Shown here piece by piece: positions 48,700-62,113 of a stretch of DNA of 64,000 nucleotides (position 1 is the first letter of the stretch; each line of letters starts with the position of its first letter). A program made the translations under genes and the position numbers. Origin of the DNA: Balanoglossus misakiensis (taxonomy: Eukaryota > Hemichordata); NCBI GenBank assembly GCA_040954595.2, contig CM082581.2, forward strand, positions 12,772,001 through 12,836,000, in the 5' to 3' direction. Below the pieces are notes generated by a model that was given only the letters and a program-made list of their open reading frames with translations, searched no databases and had not been told where the DNA came from.

Positions 48700-51026
48700 T
48701 TAGAAGCGGGATAGATTCTGTCGCTTGCTACTCTCGTGTCTTTCTCGCTGCTCGTCAATCTGAGTATGCAAAACTCTTGCGAGACAGATACCAAGTATCT
48801 GCGAAGAAAAAGCGAATGACATTGGTGGTCAATGTTCAACATTTAACTTAAGTAAATTACAATACATGTAGTCAGAGTAGACACAGCAATAGATGATGTT
48901 GCCACACTGAAAATAGATGAAGAGAGCAAACTCACCTGCAGGATAGCGAAACCAATGGCCAATCCCCCAAGCAGGTAGACATTATTATTTACATATTCAA
49001 CCAGTCGACTGACACATCCAGTGACGTAAATGATATCACTTACAGCAGTTGTCTGTGAGGAAAATTAAAATAAAAATGTCATTAAATATAAGCCCCAAAA
49101 CATGTCATAATTAACAACATGAGGGCGCTATTCTCTGTGTAGTTACTCACAGGTTTATCAGTGGTGTCATAGCCACACTGGGTATTGATGATGTTGTTAC
49201 CGCCCTCTTCAGGCCGACAGCACGAGTACGGCACTCCACACCGTTCTCGACTCGGGTTATTGTCCGTACAGTTGAAGTAAATATTCTTGTCCCAGTCTTC
49301 GTATCCACCTTTGCCACCGCAGCACTTCAGCTACAGAGAGAATGCGTGGACATACATACGATCATTTTATTGTATACAGCTCAGATATATAAGCTGGACA
49401 AAATTTCTTTTGACGTTTTATTTGAGCATGGTTCAAAAGGTGTATTAGCACATTGGTCAGGACATTTCCTTTATCTCTGCGTGTGCTTTCTGTTTCATTT
49501 CCTTCCAACAGCTGTAAAAAAAAAAAATTCTACTTACTTCGATTTGAACAAAATCAATGAAATTCCTGAGGTCAAGGTCTTGCCTGTATCGGACTATAGC
49601 CCTCTCTACCACTTTGTCCACTTGGTTGTAAGTCTGAAACAAATAAAAAACACTTCACTCTTACTACATGGTGGGTGCAGTTGGGCAGAACACAAGAGCT
49701 AATTTGTAATAATGGTATCCTACTTTGATGAAGGTACATTGTTAGCTGAGATTTCCATGGAAGTTGAATGCACAGATTCTGAAAAGTGGAACCTACCTCT
49801 TCTGTGAATACAAGTGCTACAATTCCAGCAATCAGCTCCAGAATGAGTACAAGAGTCAGGAAGAGATAGAACTGGAATGGTAACGGAAAATGGAACAGTC
49901 ATTACAACTGGAAGTGTGAAATACATGTAATGACCAAGTAATTTAGGGATACTGTCCACAAATAACACCACCCCACCCCTAAGTGTTTTAATTTTACTTT
50001 TTTATTTTGTACTTACAAACATGAGACAGAAGGTGTTCTCCCTGATAGAACCAATACATCCAGCAAAGCCCAGAATGAAGATGACTGCTCCAACGACGAT
50101 GAGAACAATGGCAGGGTTAGTGAGTAGGTCCAAATAGTCCATCACGTTGCCAACACCCTTTTCTACAGTTGCCCATATTCCCAGGCCGAGCATCAAGAAA
50201 CCTACAATCTGGAGAGATATAGAAATATAAAAGTCATTTGGCTGGTCAGACTCAATTTTTATTATTTTGTGTCTTGTCTTGAGATTTATAAAACTATTTC
50301 AGCTGCCAATACCATAGATGTGCAAAAAGAACTAAAGAAACTTTGTATAACTTCCAGACTGTGACCTAATTCCTCCTCAAGTGATTTCATTACGGTTGAA
50401 AACTTCCCCATGGCAACATTTATCTGGGGGTTAGCTACTTTTATTTTGGACACTCACCTAGGGGGACAAGTATGTCTACTTATTTACTACTCTGCTGTGA
50501 AAGAGTTGGGAGTGTCACAGCCTGAAAACACCAAACACTTCAAGTTTTATGTTGGGGCACAATAAACATCTGAACACAAACGCTCAACAATGACTTACAA
50601 CCTTCATGAATATCTGAAGTAGGCGTTTTCATTTTAGCCAAGCAAGTCGTTTTAAAACTAAGTTATTTTCATATAAAATGTGTGTTTCAATGAAATTACG
50701 TGCCTATAGATGTAAAATGCACAGTAGCCGACAAGCGCTTGGAAATGGATGACAAACAGATTACATCATGTGGGTACTCCCTCACACCTCGATGATTGCC
50801 AAGAATCTCAAACAAGTCGGTCAAGTTATGCATAGTACATGTATATGCATTTGTACATACATTGTACAAACCAGAGCAATAAGCGTAGTGGCCACTGCAG
50901 CAGCTCGAGTCCGCGCGAAGTTCACGCCGCCGCGCGCCAGCTGATATCTCTACTTACCCAAAATATGAAATTGAAAATGAAAAGGAGGTACTTTATGACG
51001 GGATTAACCGCGCTTTCATCCGACAT
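48700..51026 (-). CDS. TSPAN33: TspanC8-type tetraspanin (TSPAN33-like), 7 coding exons
   Basis: Exons: 51026-50958, 50208-50017, 49871-49797, 49633-49538, 49330-49151, 49052-48936, 48798-48700. All are phase-0 GT-AG exons, giving 275 residues. Four membrane segments lie at about 12-35, 51-75, 88-109 and 229-254. The large extracellular loop has exactly eight cysteines, starting with the CCG motif (LKCCGG), then YFNC, SRERC, VPYSCC, TQCG and TGC. That is the TspanC8 pattern, whose vertebrate members (TSPAN5, 10, 14, 15, 17, 33) bind ADAM10 and control its trafficking and substrate choice. YEDWDKNIYFNC and NPSRERCGVPYSCC look closest to TSPAN33, though TSPAN5/17-like assignment is possible. 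The short acidic N-terminus and Arg-rich C-tail are cytoplasmic. An in-frame TAA at 51101-51099 supports the start. Confidence 0.93.
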
Positions 51027-51333
51027 GACTGATTGCGTATCCTCCAAACCGTCGAATATTAGAGTCAAGGTGTTGAGTATGGACAACTGAACGGACGCTT
51101 AATTACGTACACAACAACGCCCGAATAGGCATTTCCTGTTCCGCTTTCTCACTTGCACTTTTAGTACGCACACATTCCGCGCAGTTGGAAGACGCCCTCC
51201 CAATACTGCATTACAATCTTTTGTTTTTATGCGGCCATTTTGCAAAATATACGAAGGACTCAGGAGTAAAACTGTAATACACGATCTGAGACAAATACAC
51301 AACACATATACCTTTTAAATTGTTCAGAAATAA
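51027..51333 (-). promoter_or_regulatory. Tetraspanin 5' leader and promoter region
   Basis: Only about 300 bp separate the tetraspanin start codon from the poly(A) signal of the next gene upstream on the same strand. A YY1-like GCGGCCATTTT lies at 51231-51241. A CpG-rich patch at about 50890-50945 lies just inside intron 1. No TATA box is placed convincingly. Confidence 0.5.
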
Positions 51334-51339
51334 TTTATT
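51334..51339 (-). terminator. Poly(A) signal of the SIM/UIM-protein gene
   Basis: TTTATT on the plus strand (AATAAA on the minus strand) lies 1.1 kb after the stop codon at 52434 and just before the promoter of the downstream tetraspanin gene. It would give a 3' UTR spanning about 52433 to 51315, a stretch in which I see no other gene. Confidence 0.6.
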
Positions 51340-52433
51340 GTGTATAAAAGTTATCACACACCAGATACACATCTCAGAGAACAAGTATGACAATGTATAA
51401 CAAAAGATATTCCAAATGTACATCACTACTCTGTACAAAAGTCCTAAAAATGTTTGTTTGTTTTTCATAGAAAAATAGAAAAACATAAAATCTACACTAG
51501 TCAACATCTACATCTTCCTCCTTAGCAATCAATGTAACTTTTGTCCACATTTCATGACATATACCAATATACCACATGCCAGGGTAAAGATAGCTGCTCA
51601 TTTTCTTAAAAACGTGAAAAAGAGGGTGATGGAACAAGTCTACTCTACGGTTTTACTGATACAAAGTTGGGAAAACTGCACCAAAACGACAGCACATGCA
51701 CAAAGCTAATGGTTTCTACTTTGCTACTACCATAACTCTCTGAAACATCAAGGATATAAAGTGATAACGTTGCACTTTTTTGGCTGACAAATATTGTCAC
51801 CACACTGATGAGTCAACATAAACATGTGTAGAATCTAAACCCATTTATACTATCTGTATATAGTAATAATTATGCTGCCATAATAAAGACTACAAATGTG
51901 TAGCACCATAGACCTTGAGGGTCTCTACAGCTGAACTAAGCTAACTACTGAACCATAGACAGACTTCTACTGTCTATGATTGAACATGAAAATGGCCAAT
52001 CAGAATTGTGACATATTGCTCCATTTATGACTGATTGTCAATCATTTAGGAAAGAAACTAAAAAAAATGTGGAAATTGAGCGCTTTTGAGCTGAACAGCT
52101 CAGTTCCCCCATTAGACATGCACAACAGGGTAACATGGGTTGCATGTTCAGCCACAGAGTGTTGCAAAAAAAAAAAATATGGAATGTAAGTTTTTTTTTC
52201 AGTTTCACTGAATGTATTCTCTTGGTTTCTTTGTTAATTCTCATTGATTCAGGTCTGCGCATGGTCAATGTACCTGTATAACTGGCGTCATGTTTCATGT
52301 GTTCCTTGTGCTTCAAACTTGAGCTGATTAACAAAAATACAACGAGGGTGTTGTACTGGCAAGAATCACCAATGTACCAGTGGCTCTTCGTACGAGCTTC
52401 TTGAAACAAAACACCAGGACTGTTCTGTTTCTA

Positions 52434-55400
52434 CTAGCCCAGGTCTTCAAACACTTCCATCAGCTGGAATAGCAGGATGGTCTTGCATGTGAAATCCCGA
52501 CAGTACCTCAGGAGTCTCTGACGGAGCTGGCTGATGTGTACTTGGATGTTCTTCAGACACTCCAGGTCGTCACTTGTCAGATTGCCTGATTGCGACATCT
52601 GTGATAACGGAAGTCTTGAGCAATCTTCCTGATGCCTCACTGTGAGAGACTGGTGTAACTTGCCTGGAACATTTTGGAGAAACAAAAGTTGACATAATTA
52701 TAATTTCCTTGTACAGTTTCCATCACATTCAGGCAGTCTCTCTATACTAAGTTATCAGTACTTTTGAACCAAAGAAATATGACCAAAATTCCAGTCATGT
52801 CTCAGAATTTTGCTTACTGATCAACAAGGCCATAAGATCACAAAATACTCACCACGAACACAGTGAAGATGACTCTGAATTAAGCAGTACAGCATCATCA
52901 CTAACTCCTCGCAAGCTTCTGATTCCTTCTCCCCCTGGACGGAATCCGTGGATTCGTCTGTGGAGAATGGGTTGTTCACCGGCTTCCTTTGAAAGTGGTG
53001 CTCCAGGATCTTCTTGACGGACAGCGCGGCCCACTGACCCGGCGATCTCATTTCGTCGAAGGAGGAGACATCCAGCTCGCAGCAATTCTCCAGCAGCAGT
53101 TCGATCAGCTTGGCTCTGACCAGGTGCGAGCCCATGCTTTCCAGAAGCAGCTGGCGGCATCCCAGACTGGGAAGCGACAGGTACTGATAGACTATCTCCT
53201 CGGCAACCTTGGTCGCAGTGTCCGGGGGATTACGACTGACTGTGACGCTCATCTCGAGAAGTTTCTGCAACATGGGCAGCAACCGTGTTGATTCCTTGGC
53301 CCTTGTACGACCGCCTTCACTGGTAAGATGTCCCAATGAAAATTTCATCCTGACAGAGTCAATCACCCAGGATATTAAGCTGTTCAAGCGGCTGCCCTGC
53401 ATCTCTCCTGCCAAATACAGCGCTGCCATCGATTTCTGAGGAGAACTCACGTTAGCTTGCAAATCACTCTCAAGAATACTGACAACGTACTCCAGACAAA
53501 GGATATTATTATAGACTACTTGGTTCTCTCCATCCTGATTGGAAAATGTCAATATTTTCTCCACGAGTCCGGACACAAAGTTCCAATCTAACAGGTCTAT
53601 GTCGCTCTCCAGAACAGGATGCAGGCTTTGAATGTGTGACAGAGCTGCATATACTGACGACGCGAGTATCTTATTTTTGCTTTCCAGCAAGACGTCTTTA
53701 ATCAGGTACTCATAGATTTCCTTGGGGGGTTTTCTCTCCGTCGTCACAAAGTCCTGGATCAGCTGCACAGCAGCGTTGTGGTGGCCCTCTTCTTGGCAGG
53801 CCTCGATTGTGTAGAGGTGCTTGGATCCGAACGACAACTTTCCGTCTGCAGTCTCGCTGCAGTGTCGGCTTCGCGCACCATCCTTGGCTTGCGACGCTGC
53901 GGGTTCTGTGTTCAGACTCACATCCTGACTGATCATACTGTTCTGTAATTGCACATGAACTGGAGCTGTGGATAAGACAACCAGAGGGCGTGCTCTGGAC
54001 TGATGTGGCATATCCATGACTGTCTTTTCTGGGGAGAAAGACTCCTGCTGCAAGTCAGCCGAATGAAGTTCCTGTACTTTGCTTGGTGATACAGCAGGCC
54101 TGTTGTTTTTTGTTGGTGTTGTTTGATTTTTCCCACTTGAACTACTCAGTGTCGACTGTCTGCACCTTTCTGTTGCAACTTTTTCTACACAGGGCTGCTC
54201 CTCCTTCCTTTGCACTGCTGGTCTCGTTTTCGAAGAGGGGCCATCCTTCTGCTGGGTCTGTGCTCTCCGAACAACTTTACCATTGGTGATGGGCACCTTG
54301 CAGTTCGAGCTTCTTCCTGGACATGCCAACTTCCTTGAACTTTTCTGGCTGCCCTTCTCAAGCAGTTCTCCAGTCGAAGCATGCGGGATGGGCATCTGCT
54401 TGGCGTCTGTGGGTCTGTCCTTGTTGGGGTCGTTCAGGGTTAGATTGTTGACACTGGGTGCTCGGCCAGCGGAAGGATATGCTCTGCTGAGCTGTTTCTT
54501 GGTACATTTCACCTGTTGATCAGCTGCAGTGGGTGATTTTGCCATGGGAGACTGGCAAGGTGGATCTCTGGATCTCTGTTTATGAGTGGATGTCAGCTTG
54601 CTAGAAACCACCTCTCCCTTCAAGTTATTTTTGACAGGGCAGACCGTGGCCTTTTTATGGTTTGCCACTGGCTCTAACAGGGTGGCACGCTCCGTCTTTC
54701 CTGAATCAACTGTGAACTTGACTTTGCTCTGAGATATCGCAGTCTTTGTTGAGGTCATCTTAGACTTCACATGTCCATCAGAGAATCCTGGCCTCATGGA
54801 ACCAGTTGTCGCAGTCGCTCCATTCTGAGCGGACAGAGTCTTTTTGGAATGTAGAGGAGAACATGACTTGCTCTGCGATGATATTTTTGTAGGATCTGAG
54901 ACAGTATTTGCTGGACTCTGGGAAAGTGCAGCCCTTGCAGGGTTTGATGTTGGCCTCGCAGTGGCAGAGTTGGTCGCGGACCATGATGTCTTCACTTGAC
55001 TCGGACTGGGCGCCACCTTTTGGGGATGTGTGGTGCCCTTAGCAAGGCTGAAAGATGATGTGGTCTTTGTGGCACTGGTCGATGGCTTTGCTGCCGTACA
55101 AAGATCATGGCTACTCTTGATGACACTGGCAACACAAGAAGCAGCATTTTGACCTCTGTGTTTTTCATGCACCTGGGCATTAGCTTTGACTTTCTGATGG
55201 ACGTTCGCACTCGCCACTGTACTTTCTTTTTGCTTTTTCTTGAATTTTTTCACTGGAGGTGAACTCTTACCGCATGTCTCCCTGTGACTGTTCTTACATG
55301 TAGTAATGTTTCTTTCATCATCTGAGTTTTTAGCACTGACAACAGCAAAAGTCACATGTCCACGGTAACGATGAGAGTTCGTTGTTGACTCTTGATGGTC

Positions 55401-58400
55401 TGAACTTGATTGTGAGAGCCGACAGCTTTCCTGTTTGGCAGAAAGCTTTGATTTGTCATTTGCTGATTGCTTGGCAAGGTCTGCTTTATGCGAGTTGACT
55501 AATGTACCAATGTTACTTTTTGATTTGTTAATCTCAGTTCCTTTACTGCAGCCATTTTCAGTTCTCTTTTTCTTGCACAAAGAACTGTACAGCACATCAG
55601 TCTGCACGTCTTTCCTCTTGCCAGGTCGCTTTTCAAGTGGTCTGCCATTCTTTTGGAATAAAACAGGGCCATTCGAATTTTGCAACGAAGCAGCCATCAA
55701 ACTGCCATTCCTGTCAGCGCAGCTTTTGGTCAGTCTCTCGTTCTCGAAATGAGCTGGATACACATCCGCGTGACACGGTGACACAGAGTCCTGACGCACC
55801 AGCTGCGGTATATCCAATGCGTGCTCGCCATTTGTCCCTTTGGCTGCATTTTTCACAGGAGACACCATGGTACACACTACATTTTTCTGCTGATACATGG
55901 CAAGTTGCAAAGCAGAATTTTTACAGTCAGTCCTGTTGGCATATGCCTTGCTATCTGAATTTAGAGAACTGATTCCATAGTTTGGCAGGTCATTGTCACT
56001 GGTGTCTGACTTGAAATCGCTGCACGAATCATCGCATCTTTTCAAGGTCCTGGACAAACCGTCCTTATGAAGGTAACTCTTACTTCTACTACTAGTGGCA
56101 AAACAAGGCTTAGTCCTTGGTGTACTGGCATGTAATGAATTAGGTAATGATTGCACTGAGGGAAAGCTTTTGGCAGCATTGTCCAACATCTGGAATGGAC
56201 TTTTTCCATTACTGCTGCTTTGGGAATGTCGCACTGAAGATAAACTGAAGACTGAGCTGGGATTTCTTGTTTGACAGTTTCTCATGTTTACTGTTTCACT
56301 GTCCCTTAAGCAGTTCAACGAGAGTTCTGGTGGACCCAGCATAGTGACAGTGTTCACTCGATTTTTGGCCAAACAGACTGCGTTTTTGTCACATCTTTCA
56401 AGCTTCGGAGGGGGTGTTTCACGTCCCGATGACTTCACGGCGTAATTCTCAGCAAATGGGCTGATGTCAAATACTGTATCTGACACACTGTAGCTTGAAT
56501 TGGGGCGGTTGCGAAAGGTACTGATGCCAAATTTTTGTGGCGAGTCAATGCTTGAAAGGAACGCTCCCTTCCGAGATGTACGATTCAAACCAGTTTCCTG
56601 GAGATAGAGAGAAATAAAGATATTACAATCTGTGATGTACATGAGCGACTGGACTCAACAGGTCTTGACATGGCGCCAACACTTGCAATGCAGGACTGTG
56701 CGTCATTCACAATGTTGAGTGTAACATTCTGCTCGGGGCCATAACAGATGAAAATGCTGGAAAAGGCCTTTGTGAAAAAGGGGCCAGCAAGTGCTAAAAG
56801 TAAAATCCCCATTCTCCAATAGAGTCGGTTAAAATACAGAATGCAGTTTCAATATGTATGTCTGGTGCCCTTTTTAAGATATGGGGTTTGAATAAACACA
56901 TCAATTTTCAAACATGTTTAAATAGTTACCTATACAACATGCACTGAGCAACATTTAAATTACAAAAGAAATGGTAAGTACAAATGTAGGCAGGAAGTTA
57001 AACTGTTTCAATAGAGGCATTTGTGCATGTCCGTACATGTACAAGCAAAATGGTTATGGGAATGGTAATGTTATGAGTTATATTATCCCTGCTTAAATTG
57101 GCCGATAAAAAAAACAGTTTAATATATAAAACAAGAAGAACAGTGTCTGTTAAAAATGGAAAACTATAGATCTTTTTGCTTTGCGATAGAATAATATACT
57201 TCTTTTCCTTCCTGGCTTAATTATCCTTAAGACTCTTTTTCGCACAAAGCATTTTAACCAATCAGAAACAGCCACCTTGGCGTGGTGGAATACAACTGGT
57301 TATGCACTACGTGCAATCATTATTGTAACTGTTCTTTTCTTATCATTATACAATCAAACAGCACTCAGCTTTTACATGTAAACAACATTTCTTTGTTGAA
57401 GCATTCTTTGTAGTATGTGAATAATCAATGACAGGTAACCTCCTGTAATTTTTGTTTGCTGAAATTTATTATCCTCAGAGATATTGATTGAAATTCACTT
57501 TAATATCTATCTAAGCCTGCATAGAAATGATAGCATTTATATTTGCTTGGAAAAACTAAAAGCATCCAGAATATTAGTGCTATTTTTATTGGAAACAACC
57601 CCATGATTTGACAAGAGGCAAATAAAAATATCACCGAAAAAATTCCTCGCTGCAGAGGCAGCCAGTCTGAATTTTGAGGTTGAATGTACAAAATAAAAAT
57701 AGTATACAGACACAATCTGAAGGCTTTCCGGTGATCGTATCATTATCAAAAAGCCTTATTCTGCGTAAGGTTACAAGAGACGGCTTAAAAATCAACTACA
57801 AAATAATGAACCTTCTAATCTTCCGAGCCCTGTGCAAACGGATCTTAAGAGGTTTTGAAACCCTCTTCTGGTGCCAGCCTTGGAGACGAGTTGACAGTAA
57901 TAAAGGACACCCAATACTGAACAAAATACCACCGCTGAGAATCTATTGACTGCACGGCCTGTCTGCACATATCCAAGCCAATAACTGTACTTGTTCATAA
58001 TTAGTCAAGCGTTACAAATGAGAGCAAATGTTGTTAATTAGATTGCTATCACTAATCATCATCTTTAAATTCCTTGTAACTGTTATCTGTTAGAACTGCT
58101 TTGTTATCTATATCTGAATGTACACCGCACCTTTTAATCACAAATATCCTCAATGTGCCTAAAAAATACCCACTATATTAATATCATAGTGTGAAAAAAA
58201 ATATACACACATATATATGAACTCACAGATGACAATTCAATTTTGCAGTCAAAGACTGCCCTATTGACATTTTGAATCATAATCAATAGATGCAATTATT
58301 TGGTGGTGCCTTGCTACATCAGAAATAACCGTGAGTAGTTGACGATCTTCTTCGCATCGGTGAAAAGAAAAATATGATCACATCCATAAATATTTCATGG

Positions 58401-61400
58401 ATAAATATCAACCACTAGTTGCTCTGTTAAGCTGGCTCAAATAGTCATGCATTTAAATTTCACAGAAGCAAATTTGTGGCAAATTAAAAAATAAACAAAG
58501 GATTACGATGAGCATTATTGTAATGTGCTGGAATATTAAAGAATGCTCAACGTATTAAAATATAATTTGACTCACCATTCTCACTGAATTACACATGTAA
58601 CCAAGGCCAAACATTGCGCTTCAAAATAAACCCTGCCGCCGGTAGCAATTTTGATAGTGACTTTGAGATAAGACTTATCTCACCATGCTGACAATAGGTT
58701 TTGTTTCAGTGCTTTAACAAAGCAATTCATACAATGCAGGCGAAAACAACCAACCAGTACTATTTCACCTTTACACCGAGTAGGAGTACGTTCATTTGGG
58801 GATCGAAAAAACGATTACATCAGCCTCATGTGACTGTACGTGCTCATTTGCATAGCTTAGGCCACCTCATCACTCAGCGGGAACATTCCATTTTGATAGC
58901 AGGTAATGCAGGCACTGTGTACTCTAAAAAGCATGCAGTGCTCTAATCCTAATATAGCACTCTCAGCTAACAGCCAGAACTCCAGCCTCTTTTATTAAAA
59001 CCCTGTGGTTTAGTTACATTACACAAATATTAAAAAATAAATAAAAGGTCTTTCAATGTTTATTGTTCAAAGTTGAACACACACACGTTTAAACAACCTC
59101 CTTAAAAAACATAGTTTTTAGGGGGAAAAAATTATACATTGTACCTTTCTTGAAAACCCAGAAACCTGTCAAAGTAACGGGAACAGAAAATGGAATCGTC
59201 CATGAAACTGTCTAGTTAGGTGGCTCTGTTTCCTGTGCAGAAGACTACATAGGCACATGCTAACCTTCACCATGCAGGGCTTCTGCCTACTCCTACACAA
59301 TCGGACATTCTGGACTCGCATGCCACGGCAACTGGACAATGAGTCTTCTGAGACAAATTTGACAAAAATTACGAAAAATGACCATATTAATTTATATGAA
59401 CTAGGATGGAAAACTGTGGCTGTTAGGAGATTAGCCCTCAAATAAGACTGCAAGAACACACTACACACTTCATACATAATTCCAAGTTAAACCAACACAT
59501 AATCATTCAAATCATCGGACCTTAATGAAATACAGTTGGTATTAACCCAACGCCACTATGGCACTAGGCATTGCCAAACTGTACCTTTGTGGAAAGGTTA
59601 ATCTCCACTGCTCATTACACATACCAGTGCCATATTGAATTGCCTAGTTGTGATAACATTTTGAACCTTAATTGATCTTGCGCAACGCAGGCCATACAGC
59701 GAATGGATTGATTATATGTCACTGCAGTATTGCACTGCCACAATCAGGCACCCTCACCAGTTGGCACACTTTAATATATCAACTACGGTAGCATTCAAAT
59801 GTTACATAACCCTAGACACAGCAGCTCGTGAATTTCATTTTATTTTGGGTACAACAATACAACCTGACAAAACTAAAACACTCAAGCGACTGAGAATAAG
59901 AGCTATTTAATCCACCATATTGCATTACGAAAACGCCACATTAACTTTTATGGGCCACTTGTGTATCAATATCAATATCAGTATCATACACTTCATCCAC
60001 TTCTGAAACAGTGAAAGGCCCCAGGGATGTTCAGCTGCCGCGTACATTAGAGACAGAGAAATATTTTCCCGTATGCAACCTGTGTTGTGACTGATTATCG
60101 CCTTAAAATAAAATATAAAGTTTCCATGGGTTTTGCCAGCAGCTCTGGATTACTGCAAATGCATTACACTTCTTTTCAGAAGTGGAGAATGTTTGGCAAA
60201 CAAAGTAGCAGAACTCAAACATGTGAATGTTAACCCCCCACCTCTCTCCCCCTCTCTGAGAGTATAGAGATGCCCCACTCAAATGAAATACCAGGTGTAT
60301 TCGCATTCTGCGGCAAATGCTGCTATCAGTATTGGGTAACCCACAGCAGATGTAACATTGAATCAATGTGAACCATTTTTACCTGCAGACTTTGCTCAAT
60401 GGCACTCTTCATGTCTCTTTCAAACTGAGCGTTAGCGTCCAGGCCCATGGAGAATTTTTCCATTTCTGTCTTTCTCAAATTCTCCTGTTGAATAAAGAGA
60501 AGCAGAAGACTGAAAGAACTATTTGGTGAAAGGAATTCGACATAGGATATTTGAACTGAAATATATGTTCACATGGTTTGATATTACAGATTGAAAATTA
60601 CCAATACATGTAAATTGCCATCTACAACTGGTCAAGTCTGCATAATAGAGTCATATCTACTTAAGACATGCGAAGCACTCTCACCTGCAGACTTTGTTCA
60701 ATCGCACTCTTCATGTCTCTTTCAAACTGAGCGTTGGCATCCAGGCCCACAGAGAATTTTTCAATTTCTGTCTTTCTCAAGTTCTCCTGTTGAATAAACA
60801 GAAGCAGAAGGCTTAGTGAATGGTTTGGTGAAAAGTCTCTTTTGCTATAACCGTACAGAAGTACCTGGGCAAACTTGGACAGACACCAGTACCTAATATT
60901 TACGATTATGTTATTCTGGTCATTGTTATACCGAGTAGTGAAATATGGAATGCTGGCAACTCTACCAGTACATTGTGTAATCAACTGTCACAAGACAAAT
61001 ATAGTCGTATGAAATATGTCAAATGATTCAGAGAGTATGTGCACAACCGGTCACAGTTAATATCTCTATATTATCCATACAGTAACAAAACACTTTTGTA
61101 TGCTCTAAAACCGTAACCTAAAATTCAACTACATGATTGTTACCATGTGATATGGGACTTTCAAGTTGTTGGAAAACACAAGGATTTTAAACTCCTGTCG
61201 CATGGGGGCGCTGCACAGCGGTACCATCCGAAAATAAGTAAGAAAAGTTGAACGATTTTGATTTTAAACGGACAGAATAATTTAAATGATTATTAGAAGA
61301 AAAAAATCAGATTTGCTAAGGCCATGGTTCACGGTATATTTGTTTAGGAGTTTCTGGTATGTCAATCGCTGACACCGTGGACGTTGAGACGCAACTTTGC

Positions 61401-62008
61401 TGAGGTAGTGACAGTGTACTTATATTTGTTGGCGTGTACATGTAAACAGTAAAGGTCATTGAGCAGGTCTGAGCTCACAGCCAAGCACCACTCGATTACC
61501 TTAAAGTCCAACACGCAATGGTACCCCACCTCAGCACAACTGCGCCTCCACAGCTACTAGTATGTCATGATCAACAAAACCATAACAATGACCTCTCAGT
61601 CTCACAATATTTACGTGACCTCGAGTAAGAGTCGCGTCCACATGTTTTTACAGTTACACCAACAGCACGCACCTTCAAACTTAGTTCGATAGCTCGTTGA
61701 ATGTCGTCTTTGAATGTATGTTCATTGTCGAGCTTAGTTCGTTCTCCGTTTCTGTTTTTCGTGTCTTCAGACTGATGGGGTGTCATTTTTCTCCGTTGTC
61801 TCCCGAGGTGTGGTCCAGGTGAGCTGGACTTGACCGCTGCAGTTCGCACGGGGTCACCAACGTTCAGGTCACCTTGTTCGGTCGCAGAAGTCGTCTCTGG
61901 CCCTCCGTCCCGTCCATCGTCACCGTCGGAATCTGAGCTGATCAATATGACATCTTCTGCCTCGTCGTCACTTATGACGATGATTGCAGGTGATTTTGAC
62001 GTTGCCAT
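52434..62008 (-). CDS. SUMO/ubiquitin-binding scaffold with SIMC1/SLF2-like C-terminal domain, 5 exons, 1504 residues
   Basis: Exons: 62008-61673, 60786-60685, 60484-60383, 56597-52853, 52663-52434; GT-AG and in phase. The start has a strong context (ATAATGG). Residues 8-31 hold two SUMO-interacting motifs, AIIVISDDE and DVILISSDSDGDD, hydrophobic cores followed by acid/serine. Three ubiquitin-interacting-type helices follow: DDIQRAIELSLK at about 101-112, and ERDMKSAIEQSLQ at the end of each of two duplicate exons (113-146, 147-180). Residues about 181-1100 are Ser/Thr/Lys/Pro-rich and probably disordered. Residues about 1105-1504 form a cysteine-containing helical domain (EACQEEGHHNAAVQLIQDF onward) resembling, from memory, the SIMC1/SLF2 (FAM178) fold that recruits SMC5/6; I cannot confirm that without a search. 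A RAP80-like reader is the main alternative, but no RAP80 zinc fingers are seen. Likely nuclear. Confidence 0.8.
56598..60382 (-). other. Intron 3 of the SIM/UIM-protein gene
   Basis: A 3.8-kb AT-rich intron. The open frames within it lack splice partners and domain features, and I see no inverted-ended element. A pyrimidine-rich stretch lies at about 60234-60260. Confidence 0.6.
60383..60786 (-). repeat. Tandem duplication of a UIM-encoding exon
   Basis: Two 102-nt exons, 60786-60685 and 60484-60383, encode 34 residues each and differ at only two positions (I/M after KTE and V/M in KFSxGLDAN). Similarity continues into the upstream flank: TGTTGAATAAA-GAAGCAGAAG precedes both exons in minus-strand terms. 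The duplicated unit is therefore about 302 bp of exon plus intron. Both exons are phase 0, so duplication adds a motif without disturbing the frame. Confidence 0.9.
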
Positions 62009-62113
62009 TATGCGGCGCGATGCAGGACACCACCCTCACTTCATATTGGTCGTCTCGGCTGAGATCTGACCGCCATTTTCTATTCTTGGTAACCGTGCAA
62101 GGCATCATGGGTA
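62009..62113 (-). promoter_or_regulatory. Proximal promoter of the SIM/UIM-protein gene (CCAAT, YY1-like, ZNF143-like motifs)
   Basis: Within 105 bp upstream of the start codon, read on the minus strand, are CCAAT (62049-62045), a YY1-like AAAATGGCGG (62079-62070) and TACCCATGATGCCTTGCAC (62113-62095), which resembles the ZNF143/Staf consensus. All three are typical of TATA-less housekeeping promoters. Motif matches are by eye. Confidence 0.55.
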
